From Anaerolineaceae bacterium (GTDB lineage: Bacteria > Chloroflexota > Anaerolineae > Anaerolineales > Anaerolineaceae): 6,033 nt of DNA. The notes below the pieces were generated by a model, which searched no databases, was not told the DNA's origin, and was given only the letters and a program-made list of their open reading frames with translations. Both the position numbers and the translations under genes were made by a program. Below, one piece after another: positions 1 through 5,435 of the stretch. Where the stretch lies: assembly GCA_030620065.1 (NCBI GenBank), contig JAUXFJ010000106.1:1-6033 (forward strand), given 5' to 3'. Numbering within the stretch: the stretch's first letter is position 1; every line of letters begins with the position of its first letter.

Positions 1-211
1 CGACTCAGATTCCGGTAAAACACGAGTAAATGTTCGTCTTCCTGTTTCTTTAATCAGTTCGGGGTTGCGTTTAGGAGCAAAATTCGCTCCCGAAATTGAA
101 GGACTCGATGAAGACACCCTCAAAATCTGGCTAAATTCTGGTGAAATCGGTCAAGTCGTTGATGTTTTTGACGAAGAGGACGGAGAACACGTCGAGGTCT
201 TCCTGGAATAA
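1..211 (+). CDS. C-terminal fragment of a small acidic SHOCT-like (DUF2089-C/YvlB-type) protein
   Basis: The open frame runs from base 2 to a TAA at 209-211, giving about 69 residues; the start lies left of the window. The visible part reads as a beta strand (RVNVRLPVSLIS), an amphipathic stretch with GLRLGAKFAPEIEG, a helix (LDEDTLKIWLNSGEIGQ) and a final strand pair (VVDVFDEEDGEHVEVFLE). This VNVRLP - FAPE - SGE.G.VVDV.DEEDGE.VEV.LE pattern is what I recall for the C-terminal domain often called SHOCT-like or DUF2089-C, found beside DUF2089, YvlB or LiaX-type domains in Chloroflexota and Bacillota. In those proteins it is a small cytoplasmic domain of unclear function, sometimes tied to envelope-stress regulators. 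The missing N-terminal part would decide the architecture. The fragment is surely coding, because the frame is open with protein-like composition; the family name is from memory and less certain. Confidence 0.72.
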   Translation, partial: DSDSGKTRVNVRLPVSLISSGLRLGAKFAPEIEGLDEDTLKIWLNSGEIGQVVDVFDEEDGEHVEVFLE

Positions 212-225
212 GCACCTCCCACATG

Positions 226-266
226 AACTATTTTACATATTTTCATCGATCTCGAATCGAATAGTT
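226..266. repeat. Weak dyad just after the first gene
   Basis: AACTATT at 226-232 is the inverse of AATAGTT at 260-266. Between them TCGAT (246-250) and ATCGA (256-260) form a 5-bp stem with a 5-base loop. The stems are short and AT-rich and no T-run follows directly, so this is at best a poor terminator. The remaining 212-370 gap is AT-rich and contains no gene that I can support. Confidence 0.2.
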
Positions 267-353
267 ATTTCATCAAATTCAATAGAACCAACTTGGATAT
301 ATTGCTATTGGCTCTCATGAATTGCTGAAAGATCTATACCCTAATCAAATATG

Positions 354-359
354 TAAGGG
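354..359 (+). promoter_or_regulatory. Ribosome binding site of the first MFS gene
   Basis: TAAGGG lies 11 bases before the ATG at 371, a slightly long but usable Shine-Dalgarno spacing. An in-frame TAA at 365-367 rules out any earlier start, and the next Met is residue 23, already inside the first membrane helix. Together these fix the start at 371. Confidence 0.55.
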
Positions 360-370
360 CATAATAAATC

Positions 371-1657
371 ATGGAACAAGAAACTACCAGGAAAGCATCT
401 CTCCTTTCACCTGTCTTAAAACTTTTCCTGCTTGCAATGATTCTAGCCAACGTGGCAGCTAATATGTACGGTTCCCTGCTGCCCCTCTATCTAAAATCTC
501 TCAATGCCAGCGTTGCCCAAATAGGTATTTTCTTCACAATTGCCCAGATCATCCCACTTGTGCTGCAGATATTGGGCGGTTGGATCTCAGATAGCCTCGG
601 CCGTTTGAAAAGCATCGCATTAGGCAGTATAGCAGGTGTACTCTCCTATTTCGGTCTGATCCTCGCACCGACATGGCAGTGGGTTCTGGCTGGGGAAGGT
701 CTTAGTGCAGTCACACGTTCATTGATCGGTCCCAGCTTTGGCGCCTTCATTGCTGAGGAATCCGCCGAGGAAAACCGCGCCCGTGTCTATGGTCTTACAC
801 AAACTATCTTCATGATCGTCACGGTCGTCGGCCCTCCACTAGGTGGTTACCTGGTCGATCAGTTCAGCTTCAGGGTCATGCTGATCTGTGCAGGCATAAT
901 CTATACCATGGCCACTATTCTACGGGTTTTCATGGCTCGCCGAGCAGCACAGCACGAAAAAGAAACCAGCAACGGCAAGCTCAACCTAACCTCGCTGCGG
1001 CGGAATCTGGGCGCAATGTTTGGCATTCTTATTGCTGGCGGATTAATCACCTGGCTGCTGGTGACCGATGGGATCCGCGATATCTCCTTTTCGTTTTCCT
1101 TTTCACTACTGCCCATCTTTATGGAAGAATTCGGTGGACTAACAGCACAGCAAATCGGCTGGCTTTCGTCAATTTTCGGGGTTGCTAATATGCTGACCAA
1201 TATTCCTGCGGGTTGGCTGGCAGATAAAAAGAGTGAACGCCTGGCAATCGTTATCGGCTTCATCCTCCAGGCTGTTTCGCTGTTTCTTTTTATAAATACG
1301 ACCACATTCAGGGGTTATGCTATCGTCTGGGCTTTATTTGGCGTAGGCGTGGGAATGATGGCGCCAGCATACCAATCCATAATAAGCAAGGTTTTGCCGA
1401 CAAAACTGCGCGGTACAGGCTTCGGTTTGATTCAGTCCAGCCTAGGCATATTCTCTTTGCCCGCCCCAGCAATTGGCGCTTCCCTTTATCAAAATGTTTC
1501 ACCAAAACTACCCTTCACGATCACTGCCTGGGCAAGCCTGCTGGCAATTATCCCGGTCTGGTTTAAATTCAAGATCACTAAGAAGGATGAAGATGCTAAT
1601 TTGAAAGCTGCCGAGAAGCTCGATGCTGAAGAAAGATCAACCCAAGCCGCAGAATAG
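371..1657 (+). CDS. Major facilitator superfamily transporter, 12 TM, probable exporter
   Basis: This is a complete 428-residue inner-membrane protein of normal MFS length, moving a small solute by an ion-coupled rocker-switch mechanism. About twelve hydrophobic segments form two six-helix halves joined by a basic/polar loop near residues 188-212. Motif A sits between TM2 and TM3 (GGWISDSLGRLK, 69-80, with D74, G77 and R78). Its degenerate copy in the second half is AGWLADKKSER (280-290). A motif-C-like GPPLGGYL at 154-161 in TM5 is the pattern usually seen in drug/H+ antiporters (family knowledge), which favours export. R116 and G120 resemble motif B. The N-terminus is short and cytoplasmic with no signal peptide. 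The last 30 residues are a charged helical tail (KKDEDANLKAAEKLDAEER). A run SFSFSFS lies at 239-245. The substrate cannot be read from sequence; a drug, sugar or metabolite exporter are all possible. It is 159 bases after the preceding gene, so probably has its own promoter, though I see no convincing -35/-10 pair. Confidence 0.93.
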   Translation: MEQETTRKASLLSPVLKLFLLAMILANVAANMYGSLLPLYLKSLNASVAQIGIFFTIAQIIPLVLQILGGWISDSLGRLKSIALGSIAGVLSYFGLILAPTWQWVLAGEGLSAVTRSLIGPSFGAFIAEESAEENRARVYGLTQTIFMIVTVVGPPLGGYLVDQFSFRVMLICAGIIYTMATILRVFMARRAAQHEKETSNGKLNLTSLRRNLGAMFGILIAGGLITWLLVTDGIRDISFSFSFSLLPIFMEEFGGLTAQQIGWLSSIFGVANMLTNIPAGWLADKKSERLAIVIGFILQAVSLFLFINTTTFRGYAIVWALFGVGVGMMAPAYQSIISKVLPTKLRGTGFGLIQSSLGIFSLPAPAIGASLYQNVSPKLPFTITAWASLLAIIPVWFKFKITKKDEDANLKAAEKLDAEERSTQAAE

Positions 1658-1670
1658 ATACCAAAGACTT

Positions 1671-1714
1671 ACTCATTGATATGGCAAGAGAAATACTGCA
1701 TCGTATCGATGAGT
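1671..1714 (+). terminator. Long imperfect hairpin after the first MFS gene, possible weak terminator
   Basis: Bases 1671-1684 pair with 1701-1714 to give a 14-bp stem around a 16-base loop. Eleven pairs are Watson-Crick and three are wobble (1677-1708, 1682-1703, 1684-1701). All three wobbles are G-U in rightward RNA but would be A-C mismatches in leftward RNA, so the structure favours the strand that carries the transporters. The stem starts 13 bases after the stop at 1657 and is followed by TAATTAATTT, a broken T-rich stretch. It could be a weak intrinsic terminator, a 3'-end stabiliser, or part of the leader of the next gene. The stem is low in GC, so termination is uncertain. Confidence 0.4.
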
Positions 1715-1741
1715 TAATTAATTTCCCTATGCGGAGCAAGT

Positions 1742-1758
1742 TTAATAACGTATATTAA
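1742..1758. promoter_or_regulatory. Operator-like AT-rich palindrome upstream of the second MFS gene
   Basis: TTAATA (1742-1747) and TATTAA (1753-1758) are perfect inverse arms separated by ACGTA. The 17-bp dyad lies about 80 bases before the likely start at 1840, a position suited to a repressor site or core promoter, and TATATT at 1751-1756 resembles a -10 box. No good -35 is found at 16-18 bases. Because the arms are pure A/T, chance occurrence is quite likely. Confidence 0.2.
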
Positions 1759-1822
1759 CAATGATGGTTTCTTTGTACTCATTAGAATTCATCTGAACAC
1801 AAACTCAATGTTATCAACTAAT

Positions 1823-1827
1823 AAAGG
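1823..1827 (+). promoter_or_regulatory. Ribosome binding site that decides the second MFS start
   Basis: AAAGG directly abuts the first in-frame ATG at 1828, leaving no spacer, so that codon can hardly be used. Relative to the second in-frame ATG at 1840 the spacing is 12 bases, similar to the 11 bases seen for the first MFS gene. An in-frame TAA at 1822-1824 excludes earlier starts. Confidence 0.5.
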
Positions 1828-1839
1828 ATGAATTCACTG

Positions 1840-3141
1840 ATGGAAGCTGAAACACCCGTTCCCGAAATTGCAAATTGGAAAAAACGCTTCTTCATGATCT
1901 GGACAGGACAGGCTTTTTCGATGCTGGGCAGCCGTCTGGTAGGCTTTGCCTTTGTTTGGTATCTGACATCCACAACTGGATCTGCAACAGTTTTAGCAAT
2001 CGGAACTTTAGTTAGCACAGTACCGGATATCATTATTAGCCCCATCGCAGGCGCTTTAATTGACCGCTGGAACCGAAAGACCGTGCTGATCGTTTTTGAT
2101 GCACTCACAGCCCTTGTTACCCTGATCTTGGCATTGCTTTTCGCCTTTAGTTCAGTTCAGGTCTGGCAAATTTATGTCGTGTTGTTCATCCGCTCAGCAC
2201 TTGGCGGTTTTCAATGGGCAGCCATGCTCACATCAACTTCGTTGATGGTGCCAAAAAGCCAGCTTGCGCGTGTCGCCGGTATGAATCAAACCTTGCAAGG
2301 CATCATGTCCATATTAGCACCTCCTCTGGGCGCTTTCTTAATCAGCATCATGCCGACCCAAGGCGTGCTCATGGTAGATGTGGGCACTGCAGCTATTGCG
2401 ATTGCACCCCTTCTCTTTTTCCAAATCCCGCAACCAGAGCGCAACGCACATGAAAAAGACGAAAACGGTAAGATAAAAAGTTCTGTCTGGCAAGATCTTG
2501 CTGAAGGCATTAAATATGTCGCAGGCTGGCCTGGTCTCCTGGCGATAATCCTGATTGCCATGCTGATCAACCTCATGGTTAGTCCTGCTTTCTCATTAAT
2601 TCCCATCCTCGTTACACAATATTTTCACAAGGGTGCCATGGATCTGGGCCTGATAGAATCCGTTTTGGGCATCGGCATATTAACTGGCGGATTGGTGCTT
2701 AGTGTTTGGGGAGGGTTTAAGAATCGCATGCTCACCACAATGACCGCCATGATCATGATGGGCGCAAGCATTTCCTTAGTTGGCATTGTGCCACCAACCG
2801 GCTTCTATTGGGCAGCGGGTGCCTTGGGCTTGGTGGGCATCATGAATCCACTTGTCAACGGACCCATTTTTGCTGCCTTACAATCACGCGTTGATCCGCA
2901 AAAACAAGGCCGTGTGTTTACACTGCTCCATGCTGGTGCATCTCTAGCCTCACCCATCGGCTTGGCAATTGCTGGACCAGTTTCAGATGCCGTAGGCATT
3001 CAAATATGGTTTATTATTGGCGGAGCCACCTGTGTGATTGCAGGAATTGTGTCTTTATTCATTCCATCGATCATTGAACTGGGCAAAGATGTTGAAGCGG
3101 ATAGGGCTGAAGTCGTTACTGTTGAGAGCGCCAGCACCTAA
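1840..3141 (+). CDS. MFS exporter of the Mef/EntS-like DHA3 type
   Basis: This is a 433-residue inner-membrane transporter from the ATG at 1840; the alternative ATG at 1828 would add MNSL but has its purine-rich site touching it. About twelve hydrophobic helices are visible. The N-terminus NWKKRFFMIWTGQAFSMLGS (12-31) is strikingly like that of macrolide exporter Mef(A), NWK..F..IW.GQA.S (recalled, not searched). Motif A appears as AGALIDRWNRKTVLI (70-84), with the D-R-x-x-R-K form usual in this group. A long polar central loop runs at about 199-217. The second half carries PQKQGRVFTL (353-362), the Q-G-R-V motif frequent in MFS_3/DHA3 proteins. Known relatives pump macrolides, siderophores or other amphipathic compounds with proton antiport. 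Specificity here is unknown, and resistance should not be assumed. The short C-terminal tail (DVEADRAEVVTVESAST) is acidic and polar. It is not a close duplicate of the preceding MFS gene: N-terminus, motif A and central loop all differ. Confidence 0.93.
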   Translation: MEAETPVPEIANWKKRFFMIWTGQAFSMLGSRLVGFAFVWYLTSTTGSATVLAIGTLVSTVPDIIISPIAGALIDRWNRKTVLIVFDALTALVTLILALLFAFSSVQVWQIYVVLFIRSALGGFQWAAMLTSTSLMVPKSQLARVAGMNQTLQGIMSILAPPLGAFLISIMPTQGVLMVDVGTAAIAIAPLLFFQIPQPERNAHEKDENGKIKSSVWQDLAEGIKYVAGWPGLLAIILIAMLINLMVSPAFSLIPILVTQYFHKGAMDLGLIESVLGIGILTGGLVLSVWGGFKNRMLTTMTAMIMMGASISLVGIVPPTGFYWAAGALGLVGIMNPLVNGPIFAALQSRVDPQKQGRVFTLLHAGASLASPIGLAIAGPVSDAVGIQIWFIIGGATCVIAGIVSLFIPSIIELGKDVEADRAEVVTVESAST

Positions 3142-3157
3142 TACACTTAAAACAAAA

Positions 3158-3218
3158 AAACTAAGTCATTTTTACTTTGTCAACATTTGGAGGCATTTTA
3201 GTAAAAGCTGCTTAGTTT
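3158..3218 (-). terminator. Probable intrinsic terminator of the leftward mrp operon
   Basis: AAACTAAG (3158-3165) pairs with CTTAGTTT (3211-3218), and TTTTACT (3170-3176) pairs with AGTAAAA (3200-3206). The two stems stack across a symmetric 4x4 internal loop, leaving a 23-base apical loop. Read leftward, the stem is followed by a T-rich run, the complement of the A-tract at 3149-3160 (seven A, C, four A), as expected of a Rho-independent terminator. It lies about 110 bases after the mrp stop at 3330. Read rightward there is no T-run after the stem, so it would terminate the MFS transcript only poorly. The stem is AT-rich, which lowers confidence. Confidence 0.5.
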
Positions 3219-3287
3219 ACTGATGAAGTGCTATTAAGATTCCATCAACCGCAATATTTCCATTGTGTTGAAGACATTTCTCCTAAG

Positions 3288-3319
3288 TAGCTTTCTGCAA
3301 GCTATAGTTTGAACAAACT
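3288..3319. repeat. Two small adjacent hairpins in the convergent gap
   Basis: TAGCTT (3288-3293) pairs with AAGCTA (3299-3304), and AGTTTG (3306-3311) is the inverse of CAAACT (3314-3319). A short direct repeat TGCAAGC occurs at 3296-3302 and 3322-3328. No T-run follows on either strand. These may help end transcription between converging genes or stabilise the mrp 3' end, or may be chance. Nothing gene-like is visible in the 3142-3329 gap. Confidence 0.25.
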
Positions 3320-3329
3320 TATGCAAGCC

Positions 3330-4385
3330 CTAGGACACATTGCGAATTACTTTTTCAGCAATCTCTTCGAATATTTTACTATTGTATTTCTCTATCATGC
3401 CTTTGTCGCACAGTACTGCAAATTTCGGATCAACTGGGATATGCCCCAACATTTTTGTTTCAATCGTACGCGCTGTATTCTCTGCCTTGCTTGTGCCAAA
3501 GATATCGATATGAGCACCACACTCTGGACAAACAATGTGACTCATATTTTCTATCAGGCCAATCAGCGGGATACTTAGGGTTTTCGCCATATTAGCAGCT
3601 TTACACACTATCATTCCCGCCAAATCCTGAGGGGATGTAACCAGCACGATACCATCCAATGGAAGCGACTGCATGACCGTCAAAGCTGCATCAGCTGTCC
3701 CTGGCGGCAAGTCTACAACGAGGTAGTCAAGATCCCCCCAAACAATTTCGGACCAGAATTGTCCAATAGCCTTGCTGATGAGCGGACCTCGCCAGATGAC
3801 AGGTTGGCCCCTATCTGGTAACAGCAGGTTGATAGACATTATTTTGATTCCTGTAGATGTTACAACGGGCAAGATTCCTTCCCGGGTTGAGATGGGCTTC
3901 TGATGAACGCCAAATATCATCGGAATACTTGGCCCGGTGATATCTGCATCTAGAACACCAACACGCAATCCCCTACGTCGCAACGACGAAGCCAGCAAGC
4001 CAGTCACCGAAGATTTCCCGACGCCCCCTTTACCACTCATTACTGCAAGTACCTTGGCCACCCTTCCCATCGGCTGACTCGAAGCCTGAGCTTCCTTGGC
4101 AAATGCCATAAACCTGGCTCGCTGATCCGCATTCATTTCTATCAGCTTCACTTGTACTTTTAGCCCAGCCTTCATTCCGCTGACAGCCTTCTGCACGAGA
4201 TCAATCAAATCCTGTTTGATGGGCACCTTCATAGTTGGGAGTGCAAGGTTCACAAGAATGCTATCCCCCTCAACTGCAACATCTGGAATCATCCCCAGTT
4301 CTACAAGATTACGTTCTTTAATCTCAGGATGCTTGATTGTCGATAGTATCTGATAAACCTTTGATTCTGTAATTTTGGTTGACAT
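3330..4385 (-). CDS. mrp: Mrp/ApbC/NBP35-type iron-sulfur cluster carrier ATPase
   Basis: This is a complete 351-residue cytoplasmic P-loop protein, near the usual 350-370 of bacterial Mrp. Residues 1-85 form a DUF59/MIP18-like domain (ILSTIKHPEIKERNLVELGMI), followed by a linker at 86-108. The SIMIBI-class ATPase domain follows, with the deviant Walker A GKGGVGKS (118-125), DADITGPS (146-153) and the DLPPGT switch (225-230). C286 and C289 (CPEC) are the paired cysteines that in this family bridge a [4Fe-4S] cluster across a homodimer. In relatives the protein binds a cluster and passes it to apo-enzymes, with ATP hydrolysis aiding transfer. The DUF59 position that often reads T.P.CP is LPTMKVP here, so that cysteine is absent. 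The start is well supported: AGGAG lies 5 bases before the ATG. It is the last gene of a leftward trio, 70 bases after a radical SAM gene that is a plausible client. Plasmid-partition ParA-like proteins share the Walker A but lack the DUF59 plus CXXC arrangement. Confidence 0.95.
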   Translation of the reverse strand: MSTKITESKVYQILSTIKHPEIKERNLVELGMIPDVAVEGDSILVNLALPTMKVPIKQDLIDLVQKAVSGMKAGLKVQVKLIEMNADQRARFMAFAKEAQASSQPMGRVAKVLAVMSGKGGVGKSSVTGLLASSLRRRGLRVGVLDADITGPSIPMIFGVHQKPISTREGILPVVTSTGIKIMSINLLLPDRGQPVIWRGPLISKAIGQFWSEIVWGDLDYLVVDLPPGTADAALTVMQSLPLDGIVLVTSPQDLAGMIVCKAANMAKTLSIPLIGLIENMSHIVCPECGAHIDIFGTSKAENTARTIETKMLGHIPVDPKFAVLCDKGMIEKYNSKIFEEIAEKVIRNVS

Positions 4386-4390
4386 TACTT

Positions 4391-4395
4391 CTCCT
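4391..4395 (-). promoter_or_regulatory. Strong Shine-Dalgarno of mrp
   Basis: Leftward the sequence reads CAGGAGAAGTA then ATG: a consensus AGGAG with 5-base spacing. It is the best ribosome site in the window and fixes the mrp start at 4385. It suggests independent, efficient translation rather than coupling to the upstream gene. Confidence 0.8.
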
Positions 4396-4410
4396 GAAAT
4401 CTTAATTTTG

Positions 4411-4446
4411 TTCAGCCGATTAGCTGAATGAATTCATTTATCAGCT
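4411..4446 (-). promoter_or_regulatory. Mutually exclusive hairpins in the radical SAM-mrp gap
   Basis: Leftward RNA carries AGCTGA (4446-4441), TCAGCT (4427-4422) and GCTGAA (4416-4411). The middle segment can pair with the first, enclosing the 12-bp palindrome AATGAATTCATT at 4427-4438, or, as TTCAGC (4428-4423), with the third across a 6-base loop. The two folds exclude each other. The element starts 9 bases after the radical SAM stop and ends 15 bases before the mrp ribosome site. It could be a processing or mRNA-stability site, a leaky attenuator, or chance. No T-run follows immediately, so it is unlikely to be a full terminator. Confidence 0.3.
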
Positions 4447-4455
4447 TGTACAGCT

Positions 4456-5412
4456 TTAGTCCTTCTCGGTGGGGTAATATGATGGGGAAGCACTCCAAAA
4501 GCGGACACCATACCGCTCCACGCTCTGCGCTTTACCGCTCTTTTCAAGTGCATCCAGTGTTGCAGCCACATCTCCCGGTGACCAACGCTCGAGCGCTTCC
4601 ACTAACTCGTCTTCCCGCATAGGATGACGAGTGATGATACTAACCACCGCATCCACCAATGATTCAGTTCCACCAAGATCAAAAGACCCGCTGGCGGGAT
4701 GAACAACCCTAGCAATATCACCAAGAATGGTGCGGGCGCGTAATAGCCCTTCCTCATCTGGAGGCTGTACCCATGTCTCCGCTGAAGGACGGGTCGGTTG
4801 GAGGACATGTACTTCATCAGGTTTAATGCGCCCAAGAGCGACGGCAATTTCTCTAAGCGCTACCTCACTATCGTTCATATCCCGCACCAGCATAACTTCT
4901 CCCCACAGCTTACCTTGATATTCCTCTCGAAAACTAACCAGCCCATCCAGCAAGCGTTTGAAGGTGAGCTTGGGATAGGGACGGTTAATTTTGCGATAAA
5001 GCTCTGCATTGCCTGCATCCAGTGATGGCAGCACAGCATCGGCTAGTAACAATTCCTGGCGCATCTCCGGCAGGTACAGTAAAGACCCATTGGTGATGAC
5101 CGCCACAGGTATATCGGTCAATGCTTTCACCTTTCGGATAAGCCAACCTATGCTGACATGCAACGTAGTCTCTCCCGAGCCAACGAATGTAACCCAATCG
5201 ATTTCGCCTGTCTTATGGCTAGCTAGCGCTTTTTCTACCTCAGCCAAAATATCTTCGGGCGGAAAATAATCCTTACGCACATTGGTCATTGGTCTAGTAC
5301 GTCCAAGCTGGCAATAGATGCAGTTCCAATTGCAGGTCTTAAGCGGAACCGGGTCAATTCCCAAAGATTGCCCCAACCGCCTCGAAGGAACCGGTCCGAA
5401 AACATGTTTCAT
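4456..5412 (-). CDS. Radical SAM protein, COG0731 (TYW1/Taw1-related) short bacterial type
   Basis: This is a complete 318-residue cytoplasmic enzyme. The N-terminal FGPVPSRRLGQSLGID (5-20) precedes a canonical CX3CX2C (C27, C31, C34; CNWNCIYC), which in this superfamily holds the [4Fe-4S] cluster that cleaves S-adenosylmethionine. The SAM-contact GGE-type motif is GSGET (78-82), followed by ITNGSLLY (106-113) and the LPSLDAGN strand (128-135). The opening PVPSRRLG.SLGID with K-T-C-N..C.YC.LG is typical of a bacterial group classed with COG0731, whose archaeal/eukaryal members make wyosine in tRNA(Phe). This protein lacks the flavodoxin domain of eukaryotic TYW1, and the bacterial group's substrate is not known to me, so a wyosine role should not be assumed. 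Residues about 250-308 form a separate small helical domain with a beta tail (HPMREDELVEAL...YGVRFWSA), resembling a winged helix. The start at 5412 is set by the conserved N-terminus; the ribosome site (CGGATT, about 9 bases upstream) is weak. The gene follows the yggS stop by 23 bases, suggesting translational coupling. Confidence 0.92.
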   Translation of the reverse strand: MKHVFGPVPSRRLGQSLGIDPVPLKTCNWNCIYCQLGRTRPMTNVRKDYFPPEDILAEVEKALASHKTGEIDWVTFVGSGETTLHVSIGWLIRKVKALTDIPVAVITNGSLLYLPEMRQELLLADAVLPSLDAGNAELYRKINRPYPKLTFKRLLDGLVSFREEYQGKLWGEVMLVRDMNDSEVALREIAVALGRIKPDEVHVLQPTRPSAETWVQPPDEEGLLRARTILGDIARVVHPASGSFDLGGTESLVDAVVSIITRHPMREDELVEALERWSPGDVAATLDALEKSGKAQSVERYGVRFWSASPSYYPTEKD

Positions 5413-5435
5413 GAGTTTAATCCGTTATCAGCCAT

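Noticed and set aside
280..310. Nested dyads CAATAG/CTATTG and CCAACTTGG upstream of the first MFS gene as an operator
   Set aside because: The two dyads are not concentric and are short, with no regulator gene nearby; this is within chance for AT-rich DNA.
293..321. TTGGAT (293-298) with CATGAA (316-321) as a sigma70 promoter for the first MFS gene
   Set aside because: Spacing is 17 but the -10 matches the consensus at only three of six positions; other pairings such as TTGGCT with TATACC have spacers that are too long.
901..1305. A 134-residue leftward open frame inside the first MFS gene
   Set aside because: It is fully inside a clear transporter gene on the opposite strand, with no domain-like sequence.
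3142..3329. Possible MITE or mobile-element remnant in the convergent gap
   Set aside because: There is an internal dyad but no target-site duplication or terminal inverted repeats of mobile-element type; a terminator explains it better.
3309..3578. An 89-residue rightward open frame overlapping the 3' end of mrp
   Set aside because: It lies antisense to a well-supported coding region, has no clear ribosome site, and its Cys/aromatic-rich composition looks like a frame shadow.
4602..5269. Several 60-90 residue frames on both strands within the radical SAM gene
   Set aside because: All overlap the conserved radical SAM coding frame and show no recognisable protein pattern.
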